This document shows, piece after piece, positions 39,801 through 50,749 of a stretch of DNA of 64,000 bases. The notes beneath the pieces were generated by a model. The model was not told the origin of the DNA. It saw only the letters and a list, made by a program, of their open reading frames with translations, and searched no databases. The position numbers and the translations under genes are program-made. The stretch's first letter is position 1; every line of letters starts with the position of its first letter. Source of the DNA: Cherax quadricarinatus (lineage: Eukaryota > Arthropoda > Malacostraca > Decapoda > Parastacidae); the NCBI RefSeq assembly GCF_038502225.1, contig NC_091346.1, positions 10,384,293 through 10,448,292 of the forward strand. The letters are read 5' to 3'.

Positions 39801-41215
39801 AGAACCTGTTAACCCCAATGGATTACTTGCGCTTGGGAGAGTCAGGAGTAAATTGACTACTGCCTTATCCCACTCACGAGGTCCCTGACCAGTCAGCTTG
39901 GCAGCGCTGATACACAAACACCTCAAATGGCGAGGTGGCGACCCACCGCTTGTTTCCTTAAGACTCACGAGATATTCGAAAGGAGTATAAATGTACAATG
40001 ATTGAAAGTATTCCTCACATTTAGTTCTCCATCATTAACGATGTTCACTGTTTTATGGTAGATCGCACTTCCAATTGGCTATTATTCTTTTATTAAGTTT
40101 AGTTAACCTGTCAGCTTATAATATATTAAATGCTGCTTTAATGTTTCATATATTTTGGATTACACATATTTTCCATGCTTGCTCACCTATAACTATTCCC
40201 AGCTTGAGGTTTGTCACGAAATCTTTCAAAACCTTTTAAATGGTTGAAAGTGGATTCACTTGGTGCTCCAAATTGTAATAAGAAGTCTGCCTTGCCTAGG
40301 TTCTTCGGCGTCCTAATATTATATTTGCTGTCGGTTTCCTACGCCCTCCTCTTGAACGTAAGACAATTCATAAATAGATATGAGCGTAGTGGATTATACA
40401 GTGAATTTGCTAAAGTTGTGGTGCTATTGTCTGGTTGTGGAGTAGAGATGTTGGGAGGTTGGTGAGCCATATGTAATTTTTAAGTGAAGTGTAGTTACTT
40501 TATCACGGTTATCACAGCTTCTGGAAGATTTGTGGGTCATTGGTGTAACGACTGATTACTAACAGTTGATGGACTCGTTGATCTGAGTATCATGTCATGA
40601 ATGGTTAGGTCAACTGGCTTGTGTTATTAGTATTCTAACATTTCACAATGTACTGGAATAGACACGCATATTATTTTCGCTTCCAATTTATGGTTTACCC
40701 ATTTACCTACCCATTTATCTACCTACTGCCACAAGACCCACCCACTGTAGCACCCACCCACTGTAACACACACCCACTGTAACACCCACTGTAACACACC
40801 CACTCAACAAGATATTCAGGCTAAACTGTCCTTTCACAAACGCGAAGGAGATAATTATATGCAAATTTGCCTCTCAAGACCTGGATATCTGGAATGGTAA
40901 TGTTGGTATTAAACTTCCCATGTCTCCAGTAACCTCCACTATTTACTCTTTCTTTTTGGTCAGACAGAAACGAAAAAATGCTGATAGAGATAGAGAGGGA
41001 GAGAGAGAGAGATGTTACAAAATGCCCAACCATCTCCTTAGTGAAGAATAGCTTTTAGTATTGCCTAATTTCTACTAGTGATTTTCCTACAATTGATGCT
41101 GCAACTACTGTTAATTCTGTTGCTACTTATACCTCTAATGCTTCTACTGTTACTAGTACTACTACTAATACTAACACGACTCTTACTATAACCATTACTG
41201 TTACTACCACAACAA
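39801..41215. other. Intergenic DNA, no gene recognised
   Basis: Contains a CCCACTGTAACACA tandem run near 40738-40805, a GA-rich patch near 40987-41012 and a degenerate ACT/ATT triplet region at 41090-41215. No supported coding sequence. Confidence 0.55.
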
Positions 41216-41259
41216 GTAATCTATACTGAAGCAATCATTTCTCTGCCAATCTTCAAATT

Positions 41260-41695
41260 TAAGCAGATTTGACAAGGCTTCGGTTAAATTACGCTTCTCA
41301 GTTCTGGTTTCCCTATTACAGAACTGACATAAATGTGCTCGAAATTATACAGAAAAGCAGGAGAAAGTTGATTCCATGTACTAGAACCTTTTCGAGGAAA
41401 ACAGTTTGAAGGCGCCGAGTACATATTCTCTTCAAAGATGAAGAATTTTGGGAGATATAGTTGATGTGTATAAAAAATATATAAAAAGGGAAATAAGAAG
41501 CATGTTTTAAATATCTAAGCAAGAGAGGACTCAGAGTAATGGCCTCTGATCGCAGAAATATACATTTAGAAAGGACATAGGGAAGTATTGGTGTAAAATA
41601 GCATTGGAGGTGAGTGGAACTAACTGCCAGGTAGCGGCACTGAGGCCAGAAGTTTGGTTAGATTTAAAAATATGTTTGAGGCCTGCAGGAGTAGG
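41260..41695 (+). pseudogene. CR1 LINE C-terminal fragment, plus strand
   Basis: With stops ignored the translation gives LRLNYASQFWFPYYRTDINV, matching the LDYAAQFWSPYYRMDINS motif of CR1 copy A, and then its C-terminal domain, in decayed form. The 3' tail is replaced by AT-rich sequence. Confidence 0.75.
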
Positions 41696-42369
41696 TATTT
41701 TTTTTTACATTTTATTTAAAAATTACATTGCAATACATTAAATAAATAAAAGAACCCTAGGAGTAGGTGTGGGTGCAGTGATCCTTCAGTCTTGTTTATT
41801 CTTGTGTACTTTAGCTTATGGTGATTTTAATCATCCTGAAACCAATATCTTTATGGGAACAAATGACATCGTTTCCCCACAGGCCAATAGTATTGGATCC
41901 TATTTGACAAAGCTGTACTGTTGGGCTAAATTCCTATACTAGTTGAGCTTCACTTCTTCCATATGATCAGCACCATTGCTCAGTTGACCTACAATAAATA
42001 GGAAACCGGTTTTGTATAGAGAAGATTGTATTCACATGCATTATCCCAGATCAGCTCTCTGCCATCCCTCCAAGGACAACAATATCACCGGGATGGCCGT
42101 CGGGTGCTTTTCATTACTACTAATAAAGACTGAAGTTATATAGAAGCTTAACAATAACTTGATTACCTAGACGTTTTCAATATGTCTAGCAGTCCATCTT
42201 TTCGAAGTGGCACAGTTCAGACTATGCTTACACAGTAGACTCCCATTACACCCAGCCAGGTCTCCTACTCTCCCAGCTCACACAACACCCCCCCTCCCTT
42301 CCAGAATACAGTGTTGGTAAAGAAACTGAAGGTATTATACACCAACGCAGACTAATAACAAGTGTGAGG
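41696..42369. other. Intergenic DNA, no gene recognised
   Basis: T-rich run near 41700-41712, then unique sequence. No element or gene identified. Confidence 0.5.
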
Positions 42370-45300
42370 AATGGCACGAAAGAATCACAGAGAAATTACC
42401 AAACATCATAGAACTCACGGAAACCAAGCTCACAGGAATGATAAAAGATGCCATCTTTCCAAATGAATATCAGATCCTGAGGGAATAGAGGCAGGTGGCC
42501 TAGGAGTTGCACTGCTCATCAAAAGCCAGTGGTTTGAAGAGATGGAAGACAGGGACAGAGGGCAAGTGAGTGACTACATAGTAGGAACACTTCAGACAGG
42601 TTGTTAGGTAAGACACATATGCAACAGTTAGGTATCGTTATTTCGAAACGTTTCACCTACACAGTAGGCGAAACCATTTTAATATCCACTCTGTCAGACA
42701 CTTCGACACAAGGGTATCTTGGTACAAAACCGAAAAACAACTTGAACAACTTCTACTGGTAAGAATGGCTGGATTTGAGAGGGACGTGACCTCCCAACGA
42801 CTACATTCTTACCTCTACTAGTGGCCTACATCTCACCTCCTGGTGGTATATAAGGCTCCATCCTGTCACTTCAACTACATATTGTTTCAGACTATGGAAC
42901 GATACTCTTCTCCAGACTGAGGGACTGACCACCTCAAAACTTCAAGGGTGATGGACTAATTACATCGTCTTCAAGTCTCTCCTATCAACTTTTCTGTACT
43001 CGACTGAAGAAGCCTACTGTGTAGGCGAAAGGTTTCGAAAAATAGATACCTAACTGTTGCATATGTGTCTTACCTAACAACCTGTCGGTATTTTATACCA
43101 TTTTAATATCCACTTCACACAGGGTTTCCTAAGGTGGTGATTGCAATCATGTACAACCCACCACAGAATAACAGAAGGCCAAGACATGAATATGATGAGA
43201 GCAACAGAGGAATGGTTGATGCACTATGCCCTGCCCATTACATAAGCAGGGCAAAGTTACTAGTTGCAGATGACTTCAGTCACATGGAAATTAACTGAGA
43301 AACCTTGGAACTACATGGGGGTCTAGAAACGTGGATGGCCAAGATGATGGAGGGGGTTACTGGAAAATCTCATGCATCAACATGTTAGGGACACTACCAG
43401 AGAAAGAGAGAGAGAGAGAGAGAGAGGAGAGAAAGAACCAGCAAGACTGGACCTCATATTCACCTTAAGTAGACCAAACATTGAGGACATCACATATGAA
43501 AGGCCCTTCGGAGCTAGTTATCACATGGTCCTGAGATTCGAATGCATAGTAGAGTTACAAATAGAGAGAGAAGAAGGAAGAGTAGGATGAGAGAAGCCCA
43601 AGTACAAAAGAGGTGACTACTCAGGCATGAGGAATTTCCTGCATGAGGTTCAGCAGGAAAGAGAACTGGCGGGAAAAATCAGTAAATGAAATGATGGAAT
43701 ACCTGACAACATGCAAGGAGGCAGAGGAGGGGTTCGTTCTCAAGAGCAACAGAAATAATGGGAAGACCAGAACGAATTCTTGGTTCACCCAAAGGTGCAG
43801 AGAAGCCAAAACTAAGTGTGCTAGAGAATGGAAAAAGCATAGAAGACAAATGACTTAGGAAAATAGAAAATAAGGAGATTATTCGAAGAGCCATAAACGA
43901 ATATGCACAGATAAGGAGAGAGGCTCAGCGACAATACGAAAATGACATAGCATTGACAGCCATGTCTGACCCGAAGCTGTTGTATAGCCACATCAGGAGG
44001 AAAACACCACTCAAGGACTAAGTAATCGGGCAGAGGAAGGAAGGAGGGAAGTTCGCCGGAAACGACCGAGAAGTATGTGAAGAACTTGACATGAGATTTA
44101 ACGAAGTATTTTCAGTGGAGACAGACGATTCTGGGATGCCAGAATAGTGGGGTATACTAAAATGTGCTGGACATAATACAAACAATCGAGGAAAAGCAGG
44201 TGAAGTGGCTGCTAAGAGAACTAGATTCCTCAAAGGCATTGGGACCGGACATCTCTTCATGGGCCCTTAGAGAGGGAGCAGAGGTACTGTGTGTGCCACT
44301 ATCAATAATCTTTAACACATCTATGAAAACAGGGCAATTACTTGATGTGTGGAAGATAGCAAACGTAGTCCCAGTTTTTTTTATGAAAGGAGACATACAC
44401 GCAACATTAAATTACATCTCAGTGTCACTGACATGCATTGTATGCTAAGTCATGGAGAAGATTATCAGGCGAGGAATGGTGGAGCACATAGAAAAGAATG
44501 AGCTTATACACGACAACTAGCACGGTTTTATGACATGGTGATGGAAGTAAGACAAGAGAGAATAGAATGCATTTTCTTGAACTTCAAGTGCAAAAGCCAG
44601 AGGATCAGGTAGGTATTACCTGGAGTATACCTGCAGAGGGTTTCAACGGTCAAGTTCCCCGCAGCTCGGTCTGTGACAAGACATTGCAATGGATTAGAGA
44701 ATACTGACAGGAAGGCAACAGTCATAGTGCGTGACGAGGTGTCAGAGTGGGACCCTGTGACGAATGGGGTTCCACACAGGTCATTCCTAGGACAGGTGCT
44801 TTTTCTGGTATATGTGAATGACATGACGGAAGGGATGGACTCAGAAGTGTCCCTTGTTTACAGACGATGTGAAACTAATGAGGAGAATTCAGTCGAATGA
44901 GATTAGGCAGGAATACATAGGGATCTGGTCAGACTACAAGCCTGGTCCAGCAACTGGCTCCTGAAGTTTAACCCCACCAAGTGCAAAATCATGAAGATTG
45001 GGGAAGGGCAAAGAAGACAACAGACAGAGTACAGGCTAGGGAGCCAAAAGCTACAAATCTCACTCAAAGAAATGGATCTTGTGGTGAGTATAATACCAAC
45101 CATATCTCCTGAGGGGCACATCAACCAGATAACTGATGCAGCATATGGGCACCTGGCAAACCAAAGAATAGCGTTCCGATACCTCAGTAAGGAATCGTTC
45201 AGGACTCTGTACACTGTGTACGTCAGGCCCATATTTGAGTACACAGCACCAGTTTGGAACCCACATTTGTCCAAGCACGTCAGGAAATTAGAGAAAGTGT

Positions 45301-45600
45301 AAAGGTTTGCAACGAGACTAGTCCCGGAGCCAAGCGGCATGTCCTACGAGGAGAGGTTAAAAGAAATCGACCTGACGACACTCTAGGACAGCGGATGCAG
45401 AGGGGATATGGTAATGACATATAAAATATTGTGAGGAATTGACAAGGTGGACAGAGACAGGATGGTCCAGAGATGGGACACAGCAACAAGCGGTCACAAC
45501 TGGAAGCTGAAGACTCAGATGAATCACAAGGATATGCCCGCTTTTCATACTTAAAGATCATGAAATATGCACTCCACACATACCTATTATCAAGCAAAAA
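42370..45600 (+). pseudogene. CR1-type LINE (family B), split by a hairpin element
   Basis: Endonuclease pieces flank the insertion: IIELTETKL (about 42400-42427) and LGVALLIKS before it; AIMYNPPQNN, RAKLLVADDFSHMEIN and SYHMVLRFE after it. The RT starts near 44164 (SSKALGPDISS, VWKIANVVPVF), then GVPHRSFLGQVLFLVYVNDM near 44767-44825, a mutated GVPQGSVLGP block. The catalytic FADD is lost to a frameshift: only SLVYRRCETN is readable. The C-terminal part (44991-45302) has KMKIG-type, INQITDAAYGHLAN and YVRPIFEYTAPVWNP sequence. GA microsatellite at 43393-43425 lies inside the endonuclease. Many stops: a dead copy. The same family is at 58.3-61.4 kb on the minus strand. Confidence 0.85.
42601..43110. 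mobile_element. Hairpin element 3 (69-bp arms) with 13-bp target duplication
   Basis: Arms 42601-42669 and 43012-43080 are imperfect reverse complements (TTGTTAGGTAAGACACATAT at the left, its complement at the right). The interior is about 340 bp of unique sequence, including GACTGAGGGACTGACCACCTC, which resembles hairpin element 1. The tail 43081-43110 (CCTGTCGGTATTTTATACCA and on) matches that of hairpin element 2. Flanks are CACTTCAGACAGG (42588-42600) and CACTTCACACAGG (43111-43123), one mismatch. It interrupts the endonuclease of the family B LINE. Confidence 0.87.
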
Positions 45601-46190
45601 TCGAAAGTGGTTGGGCCACTAACCTTTGCTCGCTTTTCTGCTCCTGTCCCACACTTTCACAGATATCCATAACCTTCCATCCATCTTCCTTCCCATCCTT
45701 ACCAGGGTACTGGTCATAATTGGCATGAGTCCCTTTCTTTTCTGTACACCCAAATAAGAACCTGTTTCCATGTTACTCTTTCCTTATTATAACAACGTTC
45801 TACATCTTCCTTACGTTACCAATACATTCGCTTCCACAATATACATTGTTTATATGTTCATACGAATAACAAAAGAGGCACTACACAACAGAGATCCAGT
45901 CCTCGATGCCACTAAACAAAATTCTATTTAAATTTTGTTCTTAAGAATACATTTTCTTCGTAAAATATTACATAATAAACAATCTCCACGTCTCTTGCTC
46001 CCCGTCTGCTTACGATGCCTGAAAAAGATCGCGCGATACCTTTAATTTACTTAACATATATTTCATTTCCTGTGAATGCAATTTTTTGGCTGAAATTACT
46101 TTGGTTATTTTATTATTCATGTGGGAGAAGGAGAGGAGGGAGTGGAAAGGTAGGAATGAGAGTAAAATAAAAACAAGAGAGAGGAACAGT
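45601..46190. other. Intergenic DNA, no gene recognised
   Basis: AT-rich; probably begins with the 3' UTR of the family B LINE. Nothing else recognised. Confidence 0.5.
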
Positions 46191-46194
46191 TTAG

Positions 46195-46720
46195 GGGAAA
46201 TGTGTATAATGAGATTGTTTGGTGATGCTGAAAGCGGGTGCGTGAATGATACGTCTTCGGAGCCTTCTTACTTTATTTGCAAAGTCGTGGTGGGTACACA
46301 GGCTTGTGTGTTGTGCCCATGGCCCGGGCAGGGCCATGCCCACGAGAGGGAGAAAGCTAGTAGGCCTTGTGTCTTGCTGCCAGGCCGCTGTGTGAGTGAG
46401 AGAGTGTGGGACCAGCTTCCCACAGACCTGGAGCAGGCCCAGAGGGCAGCACCTTAGTGGCGCGAAATATGAACTAAGCTGGCAGCAGCAAGGCTGTCTG
46501 TGCAGACAGTACAGGCTGTCTACATTTGCTCGGCCACCTACCTCGCATCGTCCAGACGCGACAATACTGGTGGTAAAAGAAACTCGGTCTCTATCTCGTA
46601 GGAACAGGGCACGGAACACAAAATAAAAATATATATATATACATATGGACATGGAAAAAAAAAACTTCCTACAGGGAGGGAAGTAAAAAACATGTGGGGT
46701 GTGCTAAACATCGTGGTCAT
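46195..46720 (+). repeat. LTR-like dispersed repeat, copy 1
   Basis: First of three direct copies (also 48535-48830 and 49570-50045). Shared landmarks are GGTGGGTACACAGGCTTGTG, GAGGGCAGCACCTTAG, AATATGAACTAAG, CAGACAGTACAGGCTGTCTA, AACAGGGCACGGAACACAAA, AATAAAAATATA and ACATGGACATGGAAAA-type ends. Multiple same-strand copies with an AATAAA signal would fit LTRs, but no gag/pol, primer-binding site or clean TG...CA ends were found. Confidence 0.65.
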
Positions 46721-47700
46721 AGGCAGTGAGCATCGAAGGGCATCACTGCATGCCTTCCTGCGTCTGGACAGATACTGCAACACAGGAGACATCGCTGCAG
46801 CTGAGCTGTGACGTAACGGGGTACGGTCTCCTCTGGAACGGTGAATCAGTCATCGTAAGAGTCGCTGCAGGTTTTCACTCAACCTGGGGCACGACATGCT
46901 GGTGCCCTCGAGTGAGGCGTCGACAAAACTCGGCAACTGAGCAGGATTTCTAGCAAACGACTCATGAGGACACTTCTCGACTGGTACTGTCGCTGGGCTG
47001 TCACTGCCAGCGAGCGTGGAGCGAGTTGTGGCAGAGATGACTGGGCGAAACATCTGGGAGTCATAACATCATACACCAGACTGCAGTGAGCGAGCTAGCA
47101 GTCAAAGTGACATCTTCCTTGTGCAGGCTTCTTCTTTTTGCAGGCTGCTCACCGAAGCTTGTGACACAAGGCTGACACAGCGCCTGCAGACAGGGCTAAC
47201 TGCGACTTGACGAGTGTCATTCTCGGCAGTTGGAATTATAGCAGAGGTTAGTCTAAGCATCCCCAGACTTGTTTCTCTACATATAACTGCACTCTGAGGG
47301 TCTGGAGGTGAGGTGAAACAAATCTCGATGGGAATCGTAGCAGGTACGATTCTGCAGAACATCTCTGAGCGACGAGCATAAGAGCTTTCTGTACGAGGGC
47401 TCATACACTCAGGTCTGACTAATATCAGCTGTCAAACGCACTGGTCACACCAGTTGACAACACAGTGGTGCTACTCTGTGGTCTGGGCTCAAGACCACAC
47501 TGGGCACACGGAAAACTGCTCACACTCCAGTGGTACATGCGGTACAAAATGGCTTAAACTGGCAAATGATGCTTTTCTTTTCACAAAATTGACACTAAGC
47601 TATACACGAACATGTGAGAACACTGAGAGGAATTAATTAACAACGGACATATATCTTCTCTCAGTCTTCTCGACAATGCTGACATAATTACTGAAACACT
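46721..47700. other. Unassigned DNA between repeat copies
   Basis: Moderately GC-rich, no coherent reading frame on either strand, no recognised domain. It could be internal sequence of whatever element owns the flanking repeats. Confidence 0.45.
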
Positions 47701-47702
47701 TG

Positions 47703-47807
47703 ATGTGACATCATGTGATGTCAGGCATGATGTTGCGAGATGATGTCAGCAGCGCTGTGACGTCGGCAGACATCTCGAGGTGACGTCAGGCAGACATTGT
47801 GACGTCA
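47703..47807. promoter_or_regulatory. Cluster of CRE/ATF-like TGAYRTCA motifs
   Basis: Six TGA-Y-R-TC motifs in about 105 bp: TGACATCA 47706-47713, TGATGTCA 47716-47723 and 47741-47748, TGACGTCG 47758-47765, and perfect palindromic TGACGTCA at 47781-47788 and 47800-47807. The density exceeds chance expectation, but a decayed tandem repeat would give the same pattern, and no gene start is recognised nearby. Confidence 0.4.
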
Positions 47808-47851
47808 TGAAGTCGGGCAGCAGCATTGGTGACTCACATGGCTCATAGTTC

Positions 47852-48000
47852 CACGTGACATCGTCCACACCCCACGTGGCGTCGGGATCCACGTGGCGTC
47901 GTGATCGACGTGGCATTCTGATCCACATGGCTTGCTGATTCACGTGGCTTGCTGATCCACGTGGCTTGCTGATCCACGTGGCTTGCTGATCCATGTGGCT
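47852..48000. repeat. 17-bp minisatellite with CACGTG motifs
   Basis: Tandem TGCTGATCCACGTGGCT-like units; perfect CACGTG at 47852, 47873, 47890, 47941, 47958 and 47975, and one-mismatch forms between them. The last three are spaced by exactly 17 bases. CACGTG is the canonical E-box, but here it is most simply part of the repeat unit. Confidence 0.85.
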
Positions 48001-48534
48001 TTGAGTGGCCTCGGGCACTCAGATACACAGCTCGGGCAATTAATTCACATGAAAAACAGCAGAAAACACAGCAGAGGGAGTTGTAGACGGGTGAGTGTGA
48101 GTAGGGCGAGCATGGGCGAGGAGAGGAACGGCCACTTCCTCCTCCTCTCCCACTCACAAACACAGGGAGACACACTGGATGCAGAAATCACCACAACACT
48201 CACCTCTGGCTTGTTGAAATAGCTGTGCTGAGCTGAACAACAACAGCAGAACATAGAAGTGATACTGAACATGTGACTTGAGGAACAGCGTGGGGTGCTG
48301 TGGCATGGGGGTCAAAGAAATTCGGCAAATTTCGGCTAGATCCTGCTTATACCTGTGTCTGGATGCTGAAACGTGCAGACACAACATCAGGATAACTCGT
48401 TGAGAGACAGATGTTTCTAGTGTAGGGTGATGAAGTGAACACAACTTCATTCCATTTCCTTTCTCTCACAAGGCAAACACACCTTGCTGTGACCACCGTT
48501 TCCCACCAATATTTTAAAAAAATTTAATGGTGGA
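48001..48534. other. Unassigned DNA between repeat copies
   Basis: No domain or repeat recognised. Short open frames have no coding support. Confidence 0.45.
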
Positions 48535-48830
48535 TGCTGGAAGCGGGTGTGTGAATGATACGTCTTCGGAGGCTTCTTTACTTTATTTGTAATTTCGTGG
48601 TGGGTACACAGGCTTGTGTGTTGTGCCCATGGACCAGGAGGGACATGCTCATGAGGAAGGGAGTGAGTATACTTGTTGATTGCTGCTGAGCCGCTGAGTG
48701 TGGGTGAGAGCGAGTGGGACCAGCGTTCCACTGACCTGGGCAGGCCTAGAGGGCAGCACCTTAGTGCCGCAAAATATGAACTAAGATGGCAGACAGCATA
48801 GGCTGTCTGTGCAGACACTACAGGCTGTGT
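48535..48830 (+). repeat. LTR-like dispersed repeat, copy 2 (partial)
   Basis: Same orientation as copy 1, from GCGGGTGTGTGAATGATACG to the CTGTCTGTGCAGACA region, after which the 35-bp hairpin minisatellite replaces the remainder. Confidence 0.7.
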
Positions 48831-48838
48831 ATACTAGT

Positions 48839-49100
48839 GATCATGCACCATGACGCTGCATGATGCACCTGATGATCGTGCACCATGGTGCTGCATGGTG
48901 CACCTAGTGATCGTGCACCATGACGCTGCATGGTGCACCTGGTGATCGTGCACCATGATGCTGCATGGTGCACCTGAAGATCATGCACCATGACACTGCA
49001 TGGTTAACCTAGTGATCGTGCACCATGACACTGCATGGTGCACCTGTTTGTGCACCATGACGCTGCATGGAGCACCTGATCGTGCACCACGAGGCTGCCA
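48839..49100. repeat. 35-bp hairpin minisatellite
   Basis: Seven to eight copies of a unit (period 35 near the start, shorter at the right) whose core is a 10-bp-arm hairpin: GTGCACCATG, 6-base loop, CATGGTGCAC. The arms are kept in most units while the spacer varies (GATGATC, AGTGATC, GGTGATC). It begins exactly where repeat copy 2 is truncated. Confidence 0.9.
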
Positions 49101-49289
49101 GGATTCCAGTCCAAGAGCAAAATTAAAATTTTATTTCCATAATAATTTTTAACAGGCAGTAAATGTAAATTTATAATAGTTACTAAGAATTGAATTAATA
49201 GAGACTGGTGGGAACAATTGAGGAAAAAAGTTCCTAGACACTTTCCTGGGCAGAAATAACATCTGGCAACTCAGTCTCAGAATGTTGTT
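49101..49289. other. Short unassigned AT-rich DNA
   Basis: Between the hairpin minisatellite and the SINE-like element; nothing recognised. Confidence 0.5.
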
Positions 49290-49436
49290 GTTGATTCACT
49301 GGTACTCTCCCGGCCCGGTTCTTTCCAGATGGTGACCTGGCCTTGGCTCCCTGTCTTGGGAGCATCTTGAGACCTATGTCTCCCATGGGAGGAGGTTCAG
49401 GTACCTCCTCATCTTCGGGGCCAACTGTCCCGGGGT
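49290..49436 (-). mobile_element. SINE-like element, reverse copy of 14289-14537
   Basis: The reverse complement reproduces the 14.3 kb element in order: GGGACAGTTGGCCCCGAAGA, TCCTCCCATGGGAGACATAG, GGGAGCCAAGGCC and CCGGGCCGGGAGAGTACC. The 5' part is missing. It confirms that the 14.3 kb insertion is a dispersed family. Confidence 0.8.
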
Positions 49437-49569
49437 CATAGTAAACAGAGTAGTAAAGACTATTTTCATGAGTGAATTAGCATAGTTAGTAAAGACGATG
49501 GTGATTGGTTGACAAAATTATTTGACTGTCCTTTCTGTGTATCTTTTTAAAAGTAGATTAATATTATGT

Positions 49570-50045
49570 GTTAAGTTGTGGTTGTTGGTAGAGAAGAGCA
49601 ATGATAAGGCTTTGGAAGCTTCTTATTTTATTTGCAAGATAGTGGGTACACAAGCCGTGTGTTTGTGCCCTTTGAGAGTGGAGTAGACTTTGTTGACTGA
49701 GTGAAGTAAGCTACCAGAGTGAGAGAGAGGCATGTCTGGGCATACTGAAGTGGCATAGGCCTATAGGCGGCAGCGCGAGCATGGTGCGAAATATGAACTC
49801 CGCTGCCAGACAGCACAAACTGTCTATGCAGACAGTACAGGCTGTCTACATTTGCTCGGCCACGCACAACGATGGTCGTCCGTGACCTTGACTGGGTGTA
49901 AAAAAAAACTTGGCCTCTCTCACACAGGAACAGGGCACAGAACACAAAATAAAAACACATGTATATATATACATACATGGACATGGAAAAAAAGTTTCCT
50001 ACATTGAGGGAAGAAAAAAAAAAGGTGCAATGTGCTAAACAACAT
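49570..50045 (+). repeat. LTR-like dispersed repeat, copy 3
   Basis: Parallels copy 1 through ATTTGCTCGGCCAC, GGAACAGGGCACAGAACAC, the AAATAAAAA signal and GGACATGGAAAAAAAG. More diverged from copy 1 in its first half than copy 2 is. Confidence 0.65.
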
Positions 50046-50274
50046 TGTGGTTTTTGTCTGTGTCGTAGGTAGTCGGGAGTGATGAATCTACTTGTTTGGC
50101 AACGACTGTGGTCTTGCCACTGTGTTTAAGAGTCCATACAATGGTAAAACCGGCGTCAAGGAATTTCTGCCTGGTCGTGTTTGCGGTGTTAGTTGGGTAG
50201 GAATGTTTGTCAAGAAAGAGTTTGAAGCTAGTACTGGTTTTGAAAACGTTGATTTGAGGTGTTTGGGTTATCTA

Positions 50275-50730
50275 GGATATGACTCACGAAATCGTAATGA
50301 CACGATTGCAAACAAGCCATACACGGCGGGGACAGAACCCGCGATCAGAGAGTCTCAAAACTCCAGACCGTCGCGTTAGCCACTGGACCAGCTAGCCACA
50401 ATAAGATTCATCCAACTAGGTATATTTCTACACCATAGGCAGGTTAGCATAAGCACCACTGTGACCACAAATGCAAGTTTTTACATACGAATCTCCAGCT
50501 AGCGTGGCCGTGACGAACTCTAGCCCAAGTCCCCTCAAAGCCGTTAACATGACTCACGAAATTTGTGGTCACAGTGGTGCCTATGCTAACCTTCCTATGG
50601 TGTAGAAATATATCTAGTTGGATGAATCTTATTGTGGCTAGCTGGTCCAATGGCTAACGCGACGGTCTGGAGTTTTGAGACTCTCTGATCGCGGGTTCTA
50701 TCCCCACCCGTGGTATGGTTTATCTAGAAT
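50275..50730. mobile_element. tRNA-derived SINE family 2, inverted pair
   Basis: A reverse copy (about 50318-50477) and a forward copy (about 50558-50727) form a roughly 160-bp-arm inverted repeat around an 80-base spacer. Each arm has the tRNA-like head: TAGCTGGTCCAATGGCTAAC (A box) and CGGGTTCTATCCCCACC (B box). The spacer holds CTAGCGTGGCCGTGACG. The copies at 39535 and 59515 contain the same spacer, so the family may itself have a folded-back structure. Confidence 0.83.
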
Positions 50731-50749
50731 ATATTTCCAGGGGAGATAG

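Noticed and set aside
40211..40465. 84-codon plus-strand frame near 40.2 kb as a small gene
   Set aside because: No homologous motif, no codon or context support, length within chance expectation for this much DNA.
47746..48018. 90-codon repetitive minus-strand frame (HVDQQATWISKPRGSA type)
   Set aside because: Generated by the 17-bp CACGTG repeat; no conserved domain or flanking gene structure.
50640..50720. Functional tRNA gene
   Set aside because: A and B boxes are present, but there is no complete cloverleaf with paired acceptor ends, and the same sequence recurs as a dispersed SINE head.
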